A stretch of DNA of 64,000 bases from Heyndrickxia oleronia (lineage in GTDB: Bacteria; Bacillota; Bacilli; Bacillales; Bacillaceae_C). This document shows positions 1 through 11,005 of the stretch, piece by piece. The stretch spans positions 104,001 through 168,000 of the forward strand of contig NZ_CP065424.1 in assembly GCF_017809215.1 (NCBI RefSeq), in the 5' to 3' direction. The stretch's first letter is position 1. The number at the start of each line of letters is the position of its first letter. Below the pieces are notes generated by a model. It had not been told where the DNA came from and did no database searches. It saw nothing but the letters and a program-made list of their open reading frames with translations. The translations under genes were made by a program, and so were the position numbers.

Positions 1-632
1 AGAAGGTTCGTCGCAAGCCATATTCAGTCATTTTACTAGATGAGATTGAAAAGGCACATCCTGATGTATTTAACATCCTATTACAAGTTTTAGAGGATGG
101 GCGACTAACTGATTCGAAGGGTCGTACTGTTGATTTTAGAAATACAGTATTAATCATGACTTCGAATGTAGGTGCAGAATCATTAAAAAGAAATAAATAT
201 GTCGGATTTAATATTCAAGATGGAAATCAAGACTATAAAGACATGAAGAGTAAAGTAATGGATGAATTAAAACGCGCGTTTCGTCCTGAGTTTTTAAACC
301 GTATTGATGAAATTATTGTTTTCCATGCGTTAGAAAAGGAACACTTAAAGCATATCGTTTCACTACTATCAGAACAATTAGTGAAGCGATTGAAAGAAAA
401 ACATATTGAACTTGAGCTAACAGAAGCGGCAAAAAATAAAATAGCAGAAGAGGGCTATGATCCTGAATACGGGGCACGCCCATTAAAGAGAGCAATTCAA
501 AAAAATGTAGAAGACCGTTTATCAGAGGAATTGTTAAAAGGAGTTATTTTAGAAGGTCAAAAAGTGGTAATTGATGTAGTAGATGGCGAATTTAGTGTGA
601 AGCCATCAGAAGTAACAGAATCAATTTTATAG
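1..632 (+). CDS. clpC: ATP-dependent Clp protease ATPase subunit ClpC, 3' end (partial)
   Basis: Only the last 209 codons are in the window; the reading frame is open from base 3. ClpC is a cytosolic AAA+ unfoldase that feeds substrates to the ClpP peptidase. The visible part holds the second AAA+ domain from just before Walker B ([10 protein letters not shown]) through sensor 1 (LIMTSNVG), the arginine-finger region ([11 protein letters not shown]) and the D2-small domain with sensor 2 (GARPLKRAI). It is followed by radA and disA, the B. subtilis order, where clpC is the last gene of the CtsR-controlled ctsR-mcsA-mcsB-clpC operon. The upstream operon lies outside the window. Confidence 0.96.
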   Translation, partial: KVRRKPYSVILLDEIEKAHPDVFNILLQVLEDGRLTDSKGRTVDFRNTVLIMTSNVGAESLKRNKYVGFNIQDGNQDYKDMKSKVMDELKRAFRPEFLNRIDEIIVFHALEKEHLKHIVSLLSEQLVKRLKEKHIELELTEAAKNKIAEEGYDPEYGARPLKRAIQKNVEDRLSEELLKGVILEGQKVVIDVVDGEFSVKPSEVTESIL

Positions 633-663
633 CAATAAAAAAGGTACATGAAGATAGTCAGTC

Positions 664-693
664 GCGAGTTCCATTACGAATAATGGAACTCGC
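664..693. repeat. Perfect hairpin downstream of clpC
   Basis: A 13-bp inverted repeat (GCGAGTTCCATTA and its complement) closes a CGAA tetraloop, 31 bp after the clpC stop. No T tract follows, so it is at best a weak terminator or a 3' mRNA-protecting hairpin. It lies just before the candidate ECF promoter. Confidence 0.6.
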
Positions 694-700
694 TAAAAAG

Positions 701-729
701 TGAAACTAAATCCAACATTGAAACGTCTA
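701..729 (+). promoter_or_regulatory. Candidate ECF-sigma (SigM-type) promoter for radA-disA
   Basis: TGAAAC (701-706) and CGTCTA (724-729) are separated by 17 bp, matching the TGAAAC/CGTC signature of Bacillus SigM and related ECF sigma factors. The expected start near 736 gives a leader of about 220 nt before radA. In B. subtilis radA and disA belong to the envelope-stress SigM regulon, which fits the position. The rest of 633-953 is A+T-rich; I see only a degenerate TTGAAA-17-TATTTT element overlapping the motif. Confidence 0.6.
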
Positions 730-953
730 TATATAGTAAATATTTTTATGGTATAGAAATTGACGTTGATGTTAATAGAATGTTTCATCTTTGACATGTC
801 TAACATGTGCTTTTTTTAAAATCTATTTATTAAAAACGTTGTTGCTTCTTGAAGGATTCCCATATGAGGTTTCTTTTGATCAATACAAAAACAGCTTTTT
901 AAAAGTAATTGAGTATTTCAGAAAAGCATAGATATATAGAGAGGAAGTAAAAA

Positions 954-2330
954 ATGGCAAAAAAGACGACGAAATTTATTTGTCAGTCTTGTGGATATGA
1001 ATCTGCTAAGTGGATGGGAAGATGCCCAGGATGTAATGAGTGGAATAAAATGGTGGAAGAAGTCGAAATAACTGGGAAGCCTAGAAAAGGTGCATTCATT
1101 CATTCTCCTGTTGGTGAAGTTACAAAAGCTACCCCTATTACCACAATAGTTTCTGAGCAAGAAGAAAGGGTATTAACAGACTTAAAGGAATTAAATCGAG
1201 TGTTGGGTGGTGGAGTTGTTCCCGGTTCCCTTGTATTAATCGGTGGTGATCCAGGAATCGGTAAATCAACATTACTGCTTCAAGTTTCCTCCCAACTGTC
1301 TAAGGATGAACACCGAGTTTTATATATATCAGGAGAAGAATCAGTAAAACAAACGAAGCTACGCGCAGACCGTCTCCAAATATCGTCAGATCAATTGTTT
1401 GTGTTTTCGGAAACGAATTTAGAAGCAATTCATCATACTATCCAAGAGATTTCTCCACAATTTGTTGTGATCGATTCGATACAAACGATATATCACCCCG
1501 AGGTTACCTCTGCCCCTGGTAGTGTATCACAAGTAAGAGAATGTACAGCGGAATTAATGAGAATTGCCAAAACAAAAGGAATTGCTATTTTCATTGTTGG
1601 GCATGTTACGAAAGAGGGCTCGATTGCGGGACCAAGATTATTAGAACATATGGTAGATTCGGTGCTTTACTTTGAAGGAGAACGCCATCATTCTTATCGG
1701 ATATTGAGGGCTGTGAAAAACCGTTTCGGTTCTACTAATGAAATGGCAATATTTGAAATGAAGGATTATGGCTTATCTGAGGTTGAGAATCCATCAGAAA
1801 TCTTTTTAGAAGAACGTTCAAAAGGGGCATCGGGTTCAACCGTCGTCGCTTCCATGGAAGGGACACGTCCGGTCTTAGTAGAAATCCAAGCTCTAATATC
1901 CCCTTCAATGTTCGGAATGCCAAGAAGAACAGGTACGGGGATTGATCATAATCGGGTGACATTGTTGATGGCTGTACTAGAAAAAAGAGTCGGATTATTA
2001 TTGCAAAATCATGATGCCTACTTAAAGGTAGCAGGCGGAATTAAAATAGATGAACCTGCTATTGATCTAGCAGTTATGATCAGCATTGCTTCTAGTTTTA
2101 AGGATCAACCGACAAAAGCAGATGATTGTATTATTGGTGAGGTTGGCCTGACAGGAGAAGTAAGGCGAGTATCTCGCATCGAGCAAAGGGTTCAGGAAGC
2201 GGCAAAATTAGGTTTTCGAAGAGCTATCATTCCAAGCAATAATATCGGTGGTTGGAATTTCCCGAAGGATATTCAAGTTATTGGAGTTTCCACTGTTCAA
2301 GAAGCTTTACAGCAAGCTTTAGGAGGATGA
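954..2330 (+). CDS. radA: DNA repair protein RadA (Sms)
   Basis: A RecA-like ATPase of 458 aa, the normal family length, that promotes branch migration of recombination intermediates and acts with DisA and RecA in the nucleoid. The N-terminal zinc finger has C10, C13, C24 and C27. Walker A is [10 protein letters not shown] at about residues 97-106, the KNRFG motif characteristic of RadA is near residue 255, and the C-terminal third is a Lon-protease-like domain. Start ATG follows GAGAGGAAG. It lies between clpC and disA, with only 4 bp separating its stop from the disA start, so the two are probably cotranscribed. Confidence 0.97.
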   Translation: MAKKTTKFICQSCGYESAKWMGRCPGCNEWNKMVEEVEITGKPRKGAFIHSPVGEVTKATPITTIVSEQEERVLTDLKELNRVLGGGVVPGSLVLIGGDPGIGKSTLLLQVSSQLSKDEHRVLYISGEESVKQTKLRADRLQISSDQLFVFSETNLEAIHHTIQEISPQFVVIDSIQTIYHPEVTSAPGSVSQVRECTAELMRIAKTKGIAIFIVGHVTKEGSIAGPRLLEHMVDSVLYFEGERHHSYRILRAVKNRFGSTNEMAIFEMKDYGLSEVENPSEIFLEERSKGASGSTVVASMEGTRPVLVEIQALISPSMFGMPRRTGTGIDHNRVTLLMAVLEKRVGLLLQNHDAYLKVAGGIKIDEPAIDLAVMISIASSFKDQPTKADDCIIGEVGLTGEVRRVSRIEQRVQEAAKLGFRRAIIPSNNIGGWNFPKDIQVIGVSTVQEALQQALGG

Positions 2331-2334
2331 GTCA

Positions 2335-3408
2335 ATGGAAGATAAGAGGCCTCAACAAAAATCCATGTCAGAAATTTTACAGTTAATTGCACCTGGCACA
2401 CCTATAAGAGAAGGAATTGATAATGTTTTACGTGCCAATACAGGCGGGTTGATTGTTCTTGGGTTCAATGATCGGATTCAATCATTAGTAGACGGAGGAT
2501 TTTCAATTAATTGTGTATTTAGTCCAAGCTATTTATATGAATTAGCAAAAATGGATGGGGCCATTATTTTAAATGAAACAGGAAATAAAATACTGATTGC
2601 CAATGCTCAATTAGCCCCAGATCCATCAATTTCCTCGTCAGAGACAGGAATGCGGCATAGAACAGCTGAAAGGGTAGCAAAGCAAACGAAATCATTAGTG
2701 ATAGCTATATCACAAAGGAGAAATGTCATTACCCTCTATCAAGGAAATTTTCGGTATGCTTTAAAGGATATTTCGGTTATTTTAACAAAGGCTAATCAAG
2801 CGATTCAAACATTAGAAAAATATAAAGTTGTTTTAGACCAAAGTATTTCTAATTTATCTGTACTTGAATTTGAGGAGCTAGTAACGTATAGCGACTTATT
2901 ACAAGTCCTGCATCGCGTAGAGATGGTCATTAGAATTAAGAAGGAACTAATCACTTATTTAAATGAGCTCGGAACAGAGGGCAGACTTGTTCGCTTACAA
3001 ATGAAAGAGCTATTAGCTGATATTGAAGAAGAGGCTCTATTAATTATTCAAGATTATGCATCTGATGTTCAGTCTAAACCATTAGAAATGCTTTCACGAT
3101 TTCAAGATATCGTTAGTTCCGATGTATTAGATGACAATGTAATCATGAAATTACTAGGTTATAACAACTATATTCCTCCTGAAGAGCATGTATGTCCAAG
3201 AGGTTATCGAGTGTTAAATAAAATTCCGAGATTACCAATAACAATATTAGAAAATTTGGTGGCTCAATTTAAAATTTTGCCCAACATATTAAAAGCAACA
3301 GTGGATGAACTGGATGATGTGGAAGGTATTGGTGAGATTAGAGCGCGGAAGATAAGAGAGGGACTAAAATTAATTAAAGAACAAACATTTGCTGACCGAC
3401 AACTGTAA
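2335..3408 (+). CDS. disA: Diadenylate cyclase DisA (DNA integrity scanning protein)
   Basis: Condenses two ATP to c-di-AMP while scanning DNA for lesions before sporulation. The 357-aa protein has an N-terminal DAC domain with the catalytic DGA motif (74-76) and RHR motif (107-109), a helical spine, and a C-terminal helix-hairpin-helix DNA-binding domain (about 290-350, with [10 protein letters not shown]). The RBS AGGAGGATGA lies within the end of radA, so the pair is tightly linked. No residue of the cyclase signature is missing, so the enzyme should be active. Confidence 0.97.
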   Translation: MEDKRPQQKSMSEILQLIAPGTPIREGIDNVLRANTGGLIVLGFNDRIQSLVDGGFSINCVFSPSYLYELAKMDGAIILNETGNKILIANAQLAPDPSISSSETGMRHRTAERVAKQTKSLVIAISQRRNVITLYQGNFRYALKDISVILTKANQAIQTLEKYKVVLDQSISNLSVLEFEELVTYSDLLQVLHRVEMVIRIKKELITYLNELGTEGRLVRLQMKELLADIEEEALLIIQDYASDVQSKPLEMLSRFQDIVSSDVLDDNVIMKLLGYNNYIPPEEHVCPRGYRVLNKIPRLPITILENLVAQFKILPNILKATVDELDDVEGIGEIRARKIREGLKLIKEQTFADRQL

Positions 3409-3554
3409 ATTTCATAGGAAGGGACATCGAAAATGTGTAAAAAAAGTGAGCAATATATCAAAAGTGTTTCTAAAATATTACAATCAAAAAATATTCATGA
3501 ATTGGACGTTTTAAACTTTGGAATTTGTTTATAATGAATAAAGGAGGTGAAGAT

Positions 3555-4649
3555 ATGTTAAAGCGAATTGTTCAAGCATGCTTTATAATTATCGGTGGGA
3601 CACTCGGTATTTTTCTCTTGCCTGAGTTATTAAAACTAGTTGGTCTTTCCCACTATGTTCTTATTAATAATCCATATGCTACTGCCATTTTCGGTGCTAT
3701 TATTTTTTATTTTATTTCTTTTTGGGCTGTAGAGTATGTTGTTGGGTTTGTAAAATGGTTTGAAGATTCTATTGTTAAAGCCCCGATTACGGAAATATTA
3801 TCAGGAAGTCTTGGGTTGATTTTTGGTTTATTTGTTGCATATTTAGCAGGAATCCCATTTAATAAAATGGAAATTCCAATTCTCAATACGGTAATTCCTA
3901 TTCTTCTTACATTATTACTTGGTTATGTAGGTTTTCAGGTTGGATTTAAGAAAAGGGAAGAGCTAATGAGTCTATTCACAATGTCTGCACGCCAAAAGAA
4001 AAAGAATGTAGTAGAGTCAGAAGAAGAAATAAAGCCTTCAAATTCATTGAAGCTATTGGATACAAGCGTCATTATTGATGGAAGAATAGCGGATATATGC
4101 CAAACGGGATTTTTAGATGGTATTATTGTTATTCCGCAATTCGTATTAGAGGAATTACAGCATATTGCTGATTCATCTGATGCATTAAAACGTAACAGAG
4201 GCCGTAGAGGATTGGATATCCTCAAAAGAATCCAAAAGGAACTTCCAATCGAGGTTCAAATTTATGAAGGTGACTTTGAAGATATTCAAGAAGTAGATAG
4301 TAAGCTTATAAAACTGGCGAAGCTAACGAACGGAATCGTTGTTACAAATGATTTTAATCTGAATAAGGTTTGTGAACTTCAAAGTGTACAAGTTTTGAAT
4401 ATTAATGATCTGGCAAATGCGGTGAAGCCGGTAGTTCTTCCTGGCGAAGAGTTAAATGTCCAATTAATAAAGGATGGGAAAGAATATCACCAAGGAATCG
4501 CTTATTTGGATGATGGTACAATGATTGTTGTTGAGGAAGGAAGAAACTATATAGGTAAACGGATTGATGTATTAGTGACAAGCGTCTTACAAACATCTGC
4601 AGGGCGTATGATATTTGCAAAGCCTAAACTATTAGAAAGAGCTTTGTAA
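3555..4649 (+). CDS. yacL: PIN/TRAM domain membrane protein YacL
   Basis: A 364-aa protein with about four N-terminal membrane segments (residues 5-110), a PIN nuclease-like domain (from about 150, with [10 protein letters not shown] and conserved acidic residues such as TNDFNLNK) and a C-terminal TRAM RNA-binding domain (about 295-355). The exact role of YacL is not established; the fold suggests a membrane-tethered RNase. I chose ATG 3555 because AAAGGAGGTG precedes it; the upstream in-frame ATGs lack an RBS. A TATAAT hexamer sits at 3530-3535 but without a well-spaced -35. The neighbours disA and ispD are the conserved ones. Confidence 0.93.
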   Translation: MLKRIVQACFIIIGGTLGIFLLPELLKLVGLSHYVLINNPYATAIFGAIIFYFISFWAVEYVVGFVKWFEDSIVKAPITEILSGSLGLIFGLFVAYLAGIPFNKMEIPILNTVIPILLTLLLGYVGFQVGFKKREELMSLFTMSARQKKKNVVESEEEIKPSNSLKLLDTSVIIDGRIADICQTGFLDGIIVIPQFVLEELQHIADSSDALKRNRGRRGLDILKRIQKELPIEVQIYEGDFEDIQEVDSKLIKLAKLTNGIVVTNDFNLNKVCELQSVQVLNINDLANAVKPVVLPGEELNVQLIKDGKEYHQGIAYLDDGTMIVVEEGRNYIGKRIDVLVTSVLQTSAGRMIFAKPKLLERAL

Positions 4650-4683
4650 ACGATAGTTAAATAAGAATTTAGGAGTAAAAAAC

Positions 4684-5373
4684 ATGGATTATCAGGTGAT
4701 TATTCCTGCAGCAGGACAGGGGAAGAGAATGGGTGCTGGGAAAAATAAATTATTTCTTCAATTACAAAACCAGCCCATTATTTTGCATACAATAAATATT
4801 TTCCTACATGATAAGGACTGCAAAGGAATTATATTAGTTATTCAACCTGATGATGAAGCTGAATTTGAAGAAATGCTTGATACTTTACCTTTGAAGGAAA
4901 AGATAACAATCGTGTATGGTGGATCGGAGAGACAATATAGTGTTTATAATGGCCTTTTAGCAGCTCAAAATGCGGAGATTGTTCTAGTGCATGATGGAGC
5001 TAGGCCATTTATCCAATTAGAAATGGTGCATCAATTAGTTGCTTCAGCATGTGAAGCAGGAGCTGCAATTGCGGCAGTTCCGGTAAAAGACACGATTAAA
5101 AAGGTAAACAATAATCAAGTAACGGAGACAATAGAGCGTAAAAGCTTGTGGCAGGTTCAGACTCCACAGGCTTTTCGCTTTGATCTTCTTTTTCAGGCAC
5201 ATCAACAGGCTAAACAAGATCATTATCTTGGAACAGATGAGTCTTCTTTAGTGGAGAGGATTAATTATCCTGTTCATATCGTTACAGGAAGTTATGATAA
5301 TATTAAGCTAACGACTCCGGAAGATCTTTATTTTGCCGAAGCCATATTAAAAAAACAATCAGTAATGAAATAA
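4684..5373 (+). CDS. ispD: 2-C-methyl-D-erythritol 4-phosphate cytidylyltransferase
   Basis: Third step of the MEP isoprenoid pathway: couples CTP to methylerythritol 4-phosphate. The 229-aa protein has the nucleotide-binding loop AAGQGKRMG near the N-terminus, the HDGARPF motif near residue 103 and VPVKDTIK near 137, all typical of IspD. The RBS is TAGGAG. It is immediately followed by ispF, which acts two steps later, so the two probably form one transcript. Confidence 0.97.
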   Translation: MDYQVIIPAAGQGKRMGAGKNKLFLQLQNQPIILHTINIFLHDKDCKGIILVIQPDDEAEFEEMLDTLPLKEKITIVYGGSERQYSVYNGLLAAQNAEIVLVHDGARPFIQLEMVHQLVASACEAGAAIAAVPVKDTIKKVNNNQVTETIERKSLWQVQTPQAFRFDLLFQAHQQAKQDHYLGTDESSLVERINYPVHIVTGSYDNIKLTTPEDLYFAEAILKKQSVMK

Positions 5374-5397
5374 CAGGTGAAAAAGGAGACTATTAAT

Positions 5398-5883
5398 ATG
5401 TTTCGTATTGGTCAAGGGTATGATGTACATCAGCTTGTAGAAGGAAGACCACTTATTATTGGTGGAGTTCAAATTCCATATGAAAAAGGATTATTAGGAC
5501 ACTCAGATGCGGATGTTTTATTACATACAATAGCAGATGCTAGTTTAGGAGCAATTGGTGAGGGGGATATTGGCAGACATTTTCCTGACACAGATCCAAA
5601 ATTCAAAGATGCCGATTCTGCAGTTCTTCTTCAACATGTTTGGGAATTAGTGAAGAAAAAGGGTTATTGTTTGGGAAATATTGATTGTACGATTATTGCT
5701 CAAAAGCCTAAAATGGCCCCATATATAGGTGAAATTCGCCAGAGAATTGCACAACTTCTAGAAGGAGAAATTGATCAGGTTAATGTTAAAGCGACAACGA
5801 CTGAGAAATTAGGTTTTACTGGAAGAGGAGAAGGGATTGCAGCTTTGGCTGTTATTCTTTTAGAAAGAGACGAAAGAAATTAA
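5398..5883 (+). CDS. ispF: 2-C-methyl-D-erythritol 2,4-cyclodiphosphate synthase
   Basis: Forms the cyclic diphosphate intermediate of the MEP pathway with release of CMP. It is a 161-aa trimeric, zinc-dependent enzyme. The start region GQGYDVHQL supplies the metal ligands Asp and His, [10 protein letters not shown] supplies the third ligand His, and [15 protein letters not shown] is the conserved C-terminal signature. ATG 5398 is preferred over the in-frame GTG at 5377 because the RBS AAAAGGAGA lies between them and the protein then starts as in other Bacillus IspF. Confidence 0.97.
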   Translation: MFRIGQGYDVHQLVEGRPLIIGGVQIPYEKGLLGHSDADVLLHTIADASLGAIGEGDIGRHFPDTDPKFKDADSAVLLQHVWELVKKKGYCLGNIDCTIIAQKPKMAPYIGEIRQRIAQLLEGEIDQVNVKATTTEKLGFTGRGEGIAALAVILLERDERN

Positions 5884-5955
5884 ATTATATGGTAAAATAA
5901 AGCGGTAATTAGTTAAGATATAAAGTATAGTTATTTATTTTAGGAGGAAAATTTC

Positions 5956-7413
5956 ATGTCAACCGATATTCGCGTTCGATATGCACCAAGTCCTACTGGT
6001 CACTTGCACATAGGTAATGCTAGGACTGCCCTTTTTAATTATTTATTTGCCCGTAGTCAAGGAGGCAAATTTATCATTCGTATTGAAGATACTGATCTCA
6101 AGCGGAATATTGCTGGAGGCGAAGAAAGCCAGTTAAAATACTTAAAATGGTTAGGTATGGACTGGGATGAGAGTATCGATAAAGAAGGTGAATATGCACC
6201 TTATCGTCAATCAGAGCGTGGAGAAATCTATCAAAAATATTATACCGATCTCTTAGAAAGAGATTTAGCATATAAATGTTATTGTACAGAGGAAGAGTTA
6301 GAAGCAGAACGTGAAGAGCAAATGGCACGGGGAGAAACACCACAATATTCTGGGAAGTGCCGCCATTTAACGAAAGAGGATCAAGAACGTCTTGAAAAAG
6401 AAGGACGCAAGCCTAGTATTCGTTTTGCCGTACCAAAGGGCCGTGTTTACTCTTTTAAAGATATGGTCAAAGACGATGTAAGCTTTGAATCTGATGGAAT
6501 TGGCGACTTTGTTATTATTAAAAAGGACGGCATTCCGACATATAACTTTGCTGTAGCAGTTGATGATCATTTAATGAAAATTTCTCACGTTCTACGTGGA
6601 GATGACCATATTACGAATACACCGAAGCAATTAATGATTTATGAAGCATTTGGCTGGGAGCCACCGATATTCGGACATATGACATTAATTGTTAATGAAA
6701 GTCGTAAGAAGCTTAGCAAGCGTGATGAAAGCATTATCCAATTTATTGAACAGTATGAGGAATTAGGTTATCTGCCTGAAGCGTTATTTAACTTTATCGC
6801 GCTACTAGGATGGTCTCCTCAAGGTGAAGAAGAGCTATTTACGAAAGAAGAATTTATTAAGATTTTTGATGCTGAACGATTGTCTAAATCTCCTGCATTG
6901 TTCGACAAGCAAAAATTAACTTGGATGAATAACCAATATGTGAAACAGCTTGATGTAGATCGTGCGGTTGAAATTGCGTTGCCACATCTTATCAAGGCTA
7001 ATTTGGTAAGTGAGAATTTATTTGAGCAAGAACAAACATGGGTACAACATTTAGTTGCATTATATCAGGATCAAATGAGTTATGGTGCTGAAATTGTTGA
7101 ATTGTCTAAGCTATTTTTCACTGATTCCATTTCCTATGATGAAGAAGCGAAGCAAATTTTAAGTGAGGAACAAGTTCCTGAAGTTCTAAAAGCCTTTTTG
7201 CAAGAGCTTAATGGCTTAGAGGAGTTTAAAGCAGAAGAAATTCAAAAAGCCATTAAAGCAGTGCAAAAGTCAACAGGGCATAAAGGTAAAAAATTATTCA
7301 TGCCAATTCGTGTGGCGGTAACTGGTCAAGCACATGGTCCTGATTTACCAAAAACGATTGAGCTTTTAGGCAAAGAAAAAATAAATAGCAGATTGGAAGC
7401 TCTTATTGGTTAA
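5956..7413 (+). CDS. gltX: Glutamyl-tRNA synthetase (probably non-discriminating)
   Basis: A class I synthetase of 485 aa that charges tRNA-Glu and, in bacilli, normally also tRNA-Gln for later amidation by GatCAB. The HIGH-type motif is [13 protein letters not shown] at about residues 13-25 and the KMSKS-type motif is KKLSKRDES near 250. A strong RBS (TAGGAGG) precedes the ATG. It stands between ispF and the cys T-box, as in B. subtilis. No terminator is obvious after its stop. Confidence 0.97.
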   Translation: MSTDIRVRYAPSPTGHLHIGNARTALFNYLFARSQGGKFIIRIEDTDLKRNIAGGEESQLKYLKWLGMDWDESIDKEGEYAPYRQSERGEIYQKYYTDLLERDLAYKCYCTEEELEAEREEQMARGETPQYSGKCRHLTKEDQERLEKEGRKPSIRFAVPKGRVYSFKDMVKDDVSFESDGIGDFVIIKKDGIPTYNFAVAVDDHLMKISHVLRGDDHITNTPKQLMIYEAFGWEPPIFGHMTLIVNESRKKLSKRDESIIQFIEQYEELGYLPEALFNFIALLGWSPQGEEELFTKEEFIKIFDAERLSKSPALFDKQKLTWMNNQYVKQLDVDRAVEIALPHLIKANLVSENLFEQEQTWVQHLVALYQDQMSYGAEIVELSKLFFTDSISYDEEAKQILSEEQVPEVLKAFLQELNGLEEFKAEEIQKAIKAVQKSTGHKGKKLFMPIRVAVTGQAHGPDLPKTIELLGKEKINSRLEALIG

Positions 7414-7481
7414 CTTTTTATAAAAAATGTAATATAGTATGTATAAATAAATGACTACCTAAAATTTTGTTTTAAATATAT

Positions 7482-7745
7482 AAGAAAAAGTGTTGATGAG
7501 GAGAAGTAAAGAAACGAAGTTTGAAAGAGAGAACCATCACCGGCTGAAAGTGGTTTAGGCCTCTCGTTTCTTGAAATGCACCTCTGAATCTTATTCCGAA
7601 CGATGTATTTTAGTAGGAATAAGCGGTTTTCCTATCGTTAAAAGGACGAAGTTGGGATGCAAGAAGTAGTCATACTTATATTGCATTCAAACAGAGTGGA
7701 ACCGCGTAGAAAGCGTCTCTGTCTATTCAGAGGCGTTTTTTTTGT
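7482..7745 (+). promoter_or_regulatory. T-box riboswitch, cysteine-specific, controlling cysE-cysS
   Basis: The leader contains the canonical T-box sequence AGAGTGGAACCGCG at 7693-7706, complementary to the tRNA acceptor end, followed by a terminator hairpin (AGCGTCTCTG/CAGAGGCGTT with eight Ts, ending about 7743). A candidate specifier codon TGC lies at 7577-7579 after GAAA, consistent with reading uncharged tRNA-Cys. The genes downstream make O-acetylserine and charge tRNA-Cys, so the specificity agrees. This fills most of the 370-bp gap after gltX. Confidence 0.93.
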
Positions 7746-7782
7746 TGCTTTCTAACGAATACTATAGAAAGGAGTGGTATAC

Positions 7783-8454
7783 GTGTTTAAACGCATGAAG
7801 GAAGATATAGAAGTGGTATTTGAGCAAGACCCTGCAGCTAGAAGTTCGTTTGAAGTCATTTTAACTTACTCAGGATTACATGCCATATGGGCCCATAGAG
7901 TTGCTCATGGATTTTATAAAAGAAGGCTGTTTTTTATTGCCCGAGTCATTTCACAAATCAGTCGCTTTTTTACAGGAATAGAGATTCATCCAGGAGCCAA
8001 AATCGGACGCCGCTTTTTTATTGATCATGGAATGGGTGTTGTAATTGGTGAAACATGTGAAATAGGTGATAATGTAACAGTGTTTCAAGGTGTTACTTTA
8101 GGCGGAACAGGGAAGGAAAAAGGAAAACGGCACCCCACAATTAAAGATAATGCCTTAATTGCAACAGGAGCAAAAGTGTTAGGTTCCATAACAGTTGGGG
8201 AAAACTCTAAGATTGGTGCCGGTTCAGTCGTTTTGAAAAATGTACCTCCTAATTCTACTGTTGTTGGAATTCCTGGTCGTGTAGTCATTCAAGATGGGGT
8301 CAAAATTAAGAAGGACTTAAATCATAGTGATCTTCCGGATCCTGTAGCTGACGTATGTTCTGCTATGGAGGAAAGAATAAAACATTTAGAAGCTGAATTA
8401 GCTCGTATACAAGAGGAAGGAGTCGAAGAAGTACATGTCCATTCAAATTTATAA
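7783..8454 (+). CDS. cysE: Serine O-acetyltransferase
   Basis: Acetylates L-serine with acetyl-CoA to O-acetylserine, the first committed step of cysteine synthesis. The 223-aa protein has the hexapeptide-repeat left-handed beta helix (about residues 70-180: [37 protein letters not shown]) and the catalytic His/Asp in FIDHG. The start is GTG 7783, preceded by GAAAGGAGTGG; the in-frame GTG at 7774 lies inside that RBS. Its 3' end overlaps cysS by 20 bp, indicating translational coupling under the T-box. Confidence 0.97.
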   Translation: MFKRMKEDIEVVFEQDPAARSSFEVILTYSGLHAIWAHRVAHGFYKRRLFFIARVISQISRFFTGIEIHPGAKIGRRFFIDHGMGVVIGETCEIGDNVTVFQGVTLGGTGKEKGKRHPTIKDNALIATGAKVLGSITVGENSKIGAGSVVLKNVPPNSTVVGIPGRVVIQDGVKIKKDLNHSDLPDPVADVCSAMEERIKHLEAELARIQEEGVEEVHVHSNL

Positions 8455-9832
8455 TACGTTAACTAGAAAAAAGGAGCCATTTATCCCATTAGAAGAGGGT
8501 AAAGTAAAAATGTATGTGTGCGGTCCAACCGTATATAATTATATTCACATTGGAAATGCAAGACCGGCTATTGTTTTTGATACGGTCCGTAAGTATTTAG
8601 AGTATCGTGGATTTGATGTTGATTTTGTTTCAAATTTTACAGATGTTGACGATAAGTTAATTAAGGCCGCTAAAGAGTTGGGGGAAGATGTACCAACAAT
8701 CGCAGATCGTTTTATCGATGCTTATTTTGAGGATGTCTCTGCATTAGGTTGCAATAAAGCAAGTGTGCATCCACGTGTTACAGAAAATATGGATATTATT
8801 ATAGAATTTATCGAAACATTGATAAATAAAGGATATGCTTATGAATCAGAAGGGGATGTATATTATCGAACAAGAAAGTTTAACGGGTACGGGAAACTTT
8901 CTCATCAATCAGTCGATGATTTAAAATCTGGTGCTCGTATTGAAGTTGGAGAAAAGAAAGAAGATGCATTAGATTTTGCCCTTTGGAAGGCGGCTAAAGA
9001 GGGAGAGATCCATTGGGAAAGTCCGTGGGGAAAAGGAAGACCAGGTTGGCATATTGAGTGCTCCGCGATGGCTCGTAAATATTTAGGAGACACCATTGAT
9101 ATTCATGCGGGTGGTCAGGATCTAACCTTCCCTCACCATGAAAATGAAATCGCTCAATCAGAAGCGTTAACTGGAAAAACTTTTGCCCGCTATTGGATGC
9201 ACAATGGTTATATCAATATTAACAATGAAAAAATGTCTAAGTCACTTGGAAACTTTGTGCTAGTTCACGATATTATTAAACATTTTGATCCTCAGGTTTT
9301 ACGATTTTTTATGCTTTCTGTACATTATCGTAATCCTATTAATTATAGTGAAGAACTATTGGAGAATGCGGGTAGTGGTTTAGAACGTATTAAAACATCG
9401 TATCAGAATTTAAAACATCGCTTACAAAGCAGTACTAATTTAACCGAAAATGATCAAGAATGGCTAACAAAAATTGAGGAATCACATCAAGAATTTGTTA
9501 AAGAAATGGATGATGATTTTAATACTGCGAATGGAATCTCTGTATTATTTGAATTATCCAAGCAAGCAAATTATTATTTACGTGAAAAGAATACATCAGA
9601 AAAAGTGTTACATGCTTTTATGGATGAATTTAAAGGTTTATTCAATGTGCTAGGATTAAAACTTGAATCGGAAGAATTATTGGATGAAGAAATTGAAGAG
9701 CTCATTCAAAAACGAAATCAAGCACGTAAGGATAGAGATTTTCAATTAGCTGATGCAATTCGTGATCAGCTGAAAGAAATGAATATTATTTTAGAGGATA
9801 CACCACAAGGAATTAGATGGAGAAGAGGGTAA
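8435..9832 (+). CDS. cysS: Cysteinyl-tRNA synthetase
   Basis: Class I enzyme of 465 aa that charges tRNA-Cys. It shows the zinc-ligand region MYVCGPTVY, the HIGH motif HIGNARP (about 38-44), the zinc ligands in WHIECSAM and [13 protein letters not shown], and the KMSKS motif MSKSLGN near residue 266. It starts inside the end of cysE and is under the same cysteine T-box. mrnC begins 3 bp after its stop. Confidence 0.97.
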   Translation: MSIQIYNTLTRKKEPFIPLEEGKVKMYVCGPTVYNYIHIGNARPAIVFDTVRKYLEYRGFDVDFVSNFTDVDDKLIKAAKELGEDVPTIADRFIDAYFEDVSALGCNKASVHPRVTENMDIIIEFIETLINKGYAYESEGDVYYRTRKFNGYGKLSHQSVDDLKSGARIEVGEKKEDALDFALWKAAKEGEIHWESPWGKGRPGWHIECSAMARKYLGDTIDIHAGGQDLTFPHHENEIAQSEALTGKTFARYWMHNGYININNEKMSKSLGNFVLVHDIIKHFDPQVLRFFMLSVHYRNPINYSEELLENAGSGLERIKTSYQNLKHRLQSSTNLTENDQEWLTKIEESHQEFVKEMDDDFNTANGISVLFELSKQANYYLREKNTSEKVLHAFMDEFKGLFNVLGLKLESEELLDEEIEELIQKRNQARKDRDFQLADAIRDQLKEMNIILEDTPQGIRWRRG

Positions 9833-9834
9833 AC

Positions 9835-10245
9835 ATGAATGATATGCAAAAGCCAGTTGATGTAAAACAACTTAATAGCTTAGCTCTTGCCTATATGGGA
9901 GATGCTGTATATGAAGTATATATACGGCATCATCTTCTCCACCTTGGAAAAACGAAACCTCATCACTTGCATAAAGCGGCAACAAAATATGTTTCTGCAA
10001 AAGCGCAGGCAAGTATTTTGAAAATGTTTATAGAGCAAGAAGTATTAACAGAAGAGGAAAAAGCGATTGTAAAACGAGGGAGAAATGCAAAATCAGGATC
10101 GATTCCCAAAAATACAGATGTTCAAACATATAATCATAGTACAGGGTTTGAAGCATTAATTGGTCACTTATATTTAATGAAGGATTTCGATCGATTGGAA
10201 AATGTTATTTTTAAGGCAATCGAAACAGTTGAAGCACATAGTTAA
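9835..10245 (+). CDS. mrnC: Mini-ribonuclease 3
   Basis: Removes the 5' and 3' extensions of 23S rRNA precursor in bacilli. The 136-aa protein has an RNase III catalytic fold but no dsRNA-binding domain. The signature [20 protein letters not shown] contains the catalytic Asp, and the C-terminal acidic motif is [13 protein letters not shown] 9835 is chosen because the RBS GAGGGT overlaps the cysS stop and the product then matches family length; the upstream in-frame ATG at 9817 has no RBS. Confidence 0.93.
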   Translation: MNDMQKPVDVKQLNSLALAYMGDAVYEVYIRHHLLHLGKTKPHHLHKAATKYVSAKAQASILKMFIEQEVLTEEEKAIVKRGRNAKSGSIPKNTDVQTYNHSTGFEALIGHLYLMKDFDRLENVIFKAIETVEAHS

Positions 10246-10259
10246 TAGGAGGAATCAAT

Positions 10260-11003
10260 ATGGATAGAGAATTTATTGCTGGAAAAAATCCAGTAATTGA
10301 AGCCTTAAAATCCAATCGTGATATCAATAAAATATGGATTTCAGAAGGCTCTAATAAGGGGCAAATGCAACAAATTATCAAACTTGCAAAAGAATCAAAG
10401 GTTTTAGTTCAATATGTTCCGAAACAAAAAATTGATCAAATGGTGAAAGAAAATCATCAAGGCGTAGTTGCTCAAGTAGCTGCGTATCAATATGCAGAAT
10501 TAGATGATTTATTTAAGTTAGCTGAACAAAAACAAGAGGATCCTTTCTTCATCATACTTGATGAATTAGAAGACCCACATAATCTTGGCTCTATTTTGCG
10601 AACTGCCGATGCAGCAGGCGTTCATGGCATTATTATTCCTAAGCGTAGAGCGGTAGGATTAACAGCTGCAGTAGCAAAGGCATCAACTGGAGCAATTGAA
10701 CATGTACCTGTCGCAAGGGTTACAAATTTATCGAATACAATTAAGGAATTAAAGGAACGTGGATTGTGGATTTTTGGTACAGACGCTAAAGGAAGTCAAG
10801 ACTATCGCACGATGGATGGAAAAATGCCTTTGGCTATCGTTATTGGTAGTGAAGGGAAGGGGATTAGTCGACTAATCAAGGAATCATGTGATTTTCTTGT
10901 TCACCTACCAATGGTGGGACATGTTACCTCTTTGAATGCTTCTGTGGCGGCTAGTTTATTAATATACGAGGTTTATCGGAAACGACATCCGCAAGGTGAA
11001 TAG
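10260..11003 (+). CDS. rlmB: 23S rRNA (guanosine-2'-O-) methyltransferase RlmB
   Basis: SpoU-family SAM-dependent methyltransferase, 247 aa. An N-terminal substrate-binding domain (1-75, IAGKNPVIEAL) precedes the SPOUT knot domain with motif 1 DELEDPHNLGSILRTADAAG, motif 2 IVIGSEGKG and motif 3 HLPMVGHVTSLNASVAAS, the complete trefoil-knot signature. Known as YacO in B. subtilis. The RBS TAGGAGGA is strong. The stop is separated from rae1 by 2 bp. Confidence 0.95.
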   Translation: MDREFIAGKNPVIEALKSNRDINKIWISEGSNKGQMQQIIKLAKESKVLVQYVPKQKIDQMVKENHQGVVAQVAAYQYAELDDLFKLAEQKQEDPFFIILDELEDPHNLGSILRTADAAGVHGIIIPKRRAVGLTAAVAKASTGAIEHVPVARVTNLSNTIKELKERGLWIFGTDAKGSQDYRTMDGKMPLAIVIGSEGKGISRLIKESCDFLVHLPMVGHVTSLNASVAASLLIYEVYRKRHPQGE

Positions 11004-11005
11004 TG

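Noticed and set aside
3502..3535. Promoter before yacL (TTGGAC ... TATAAT)
   Set aside because: Spacer is 22 bp, too long; disA read-through explains yacL expression as well.
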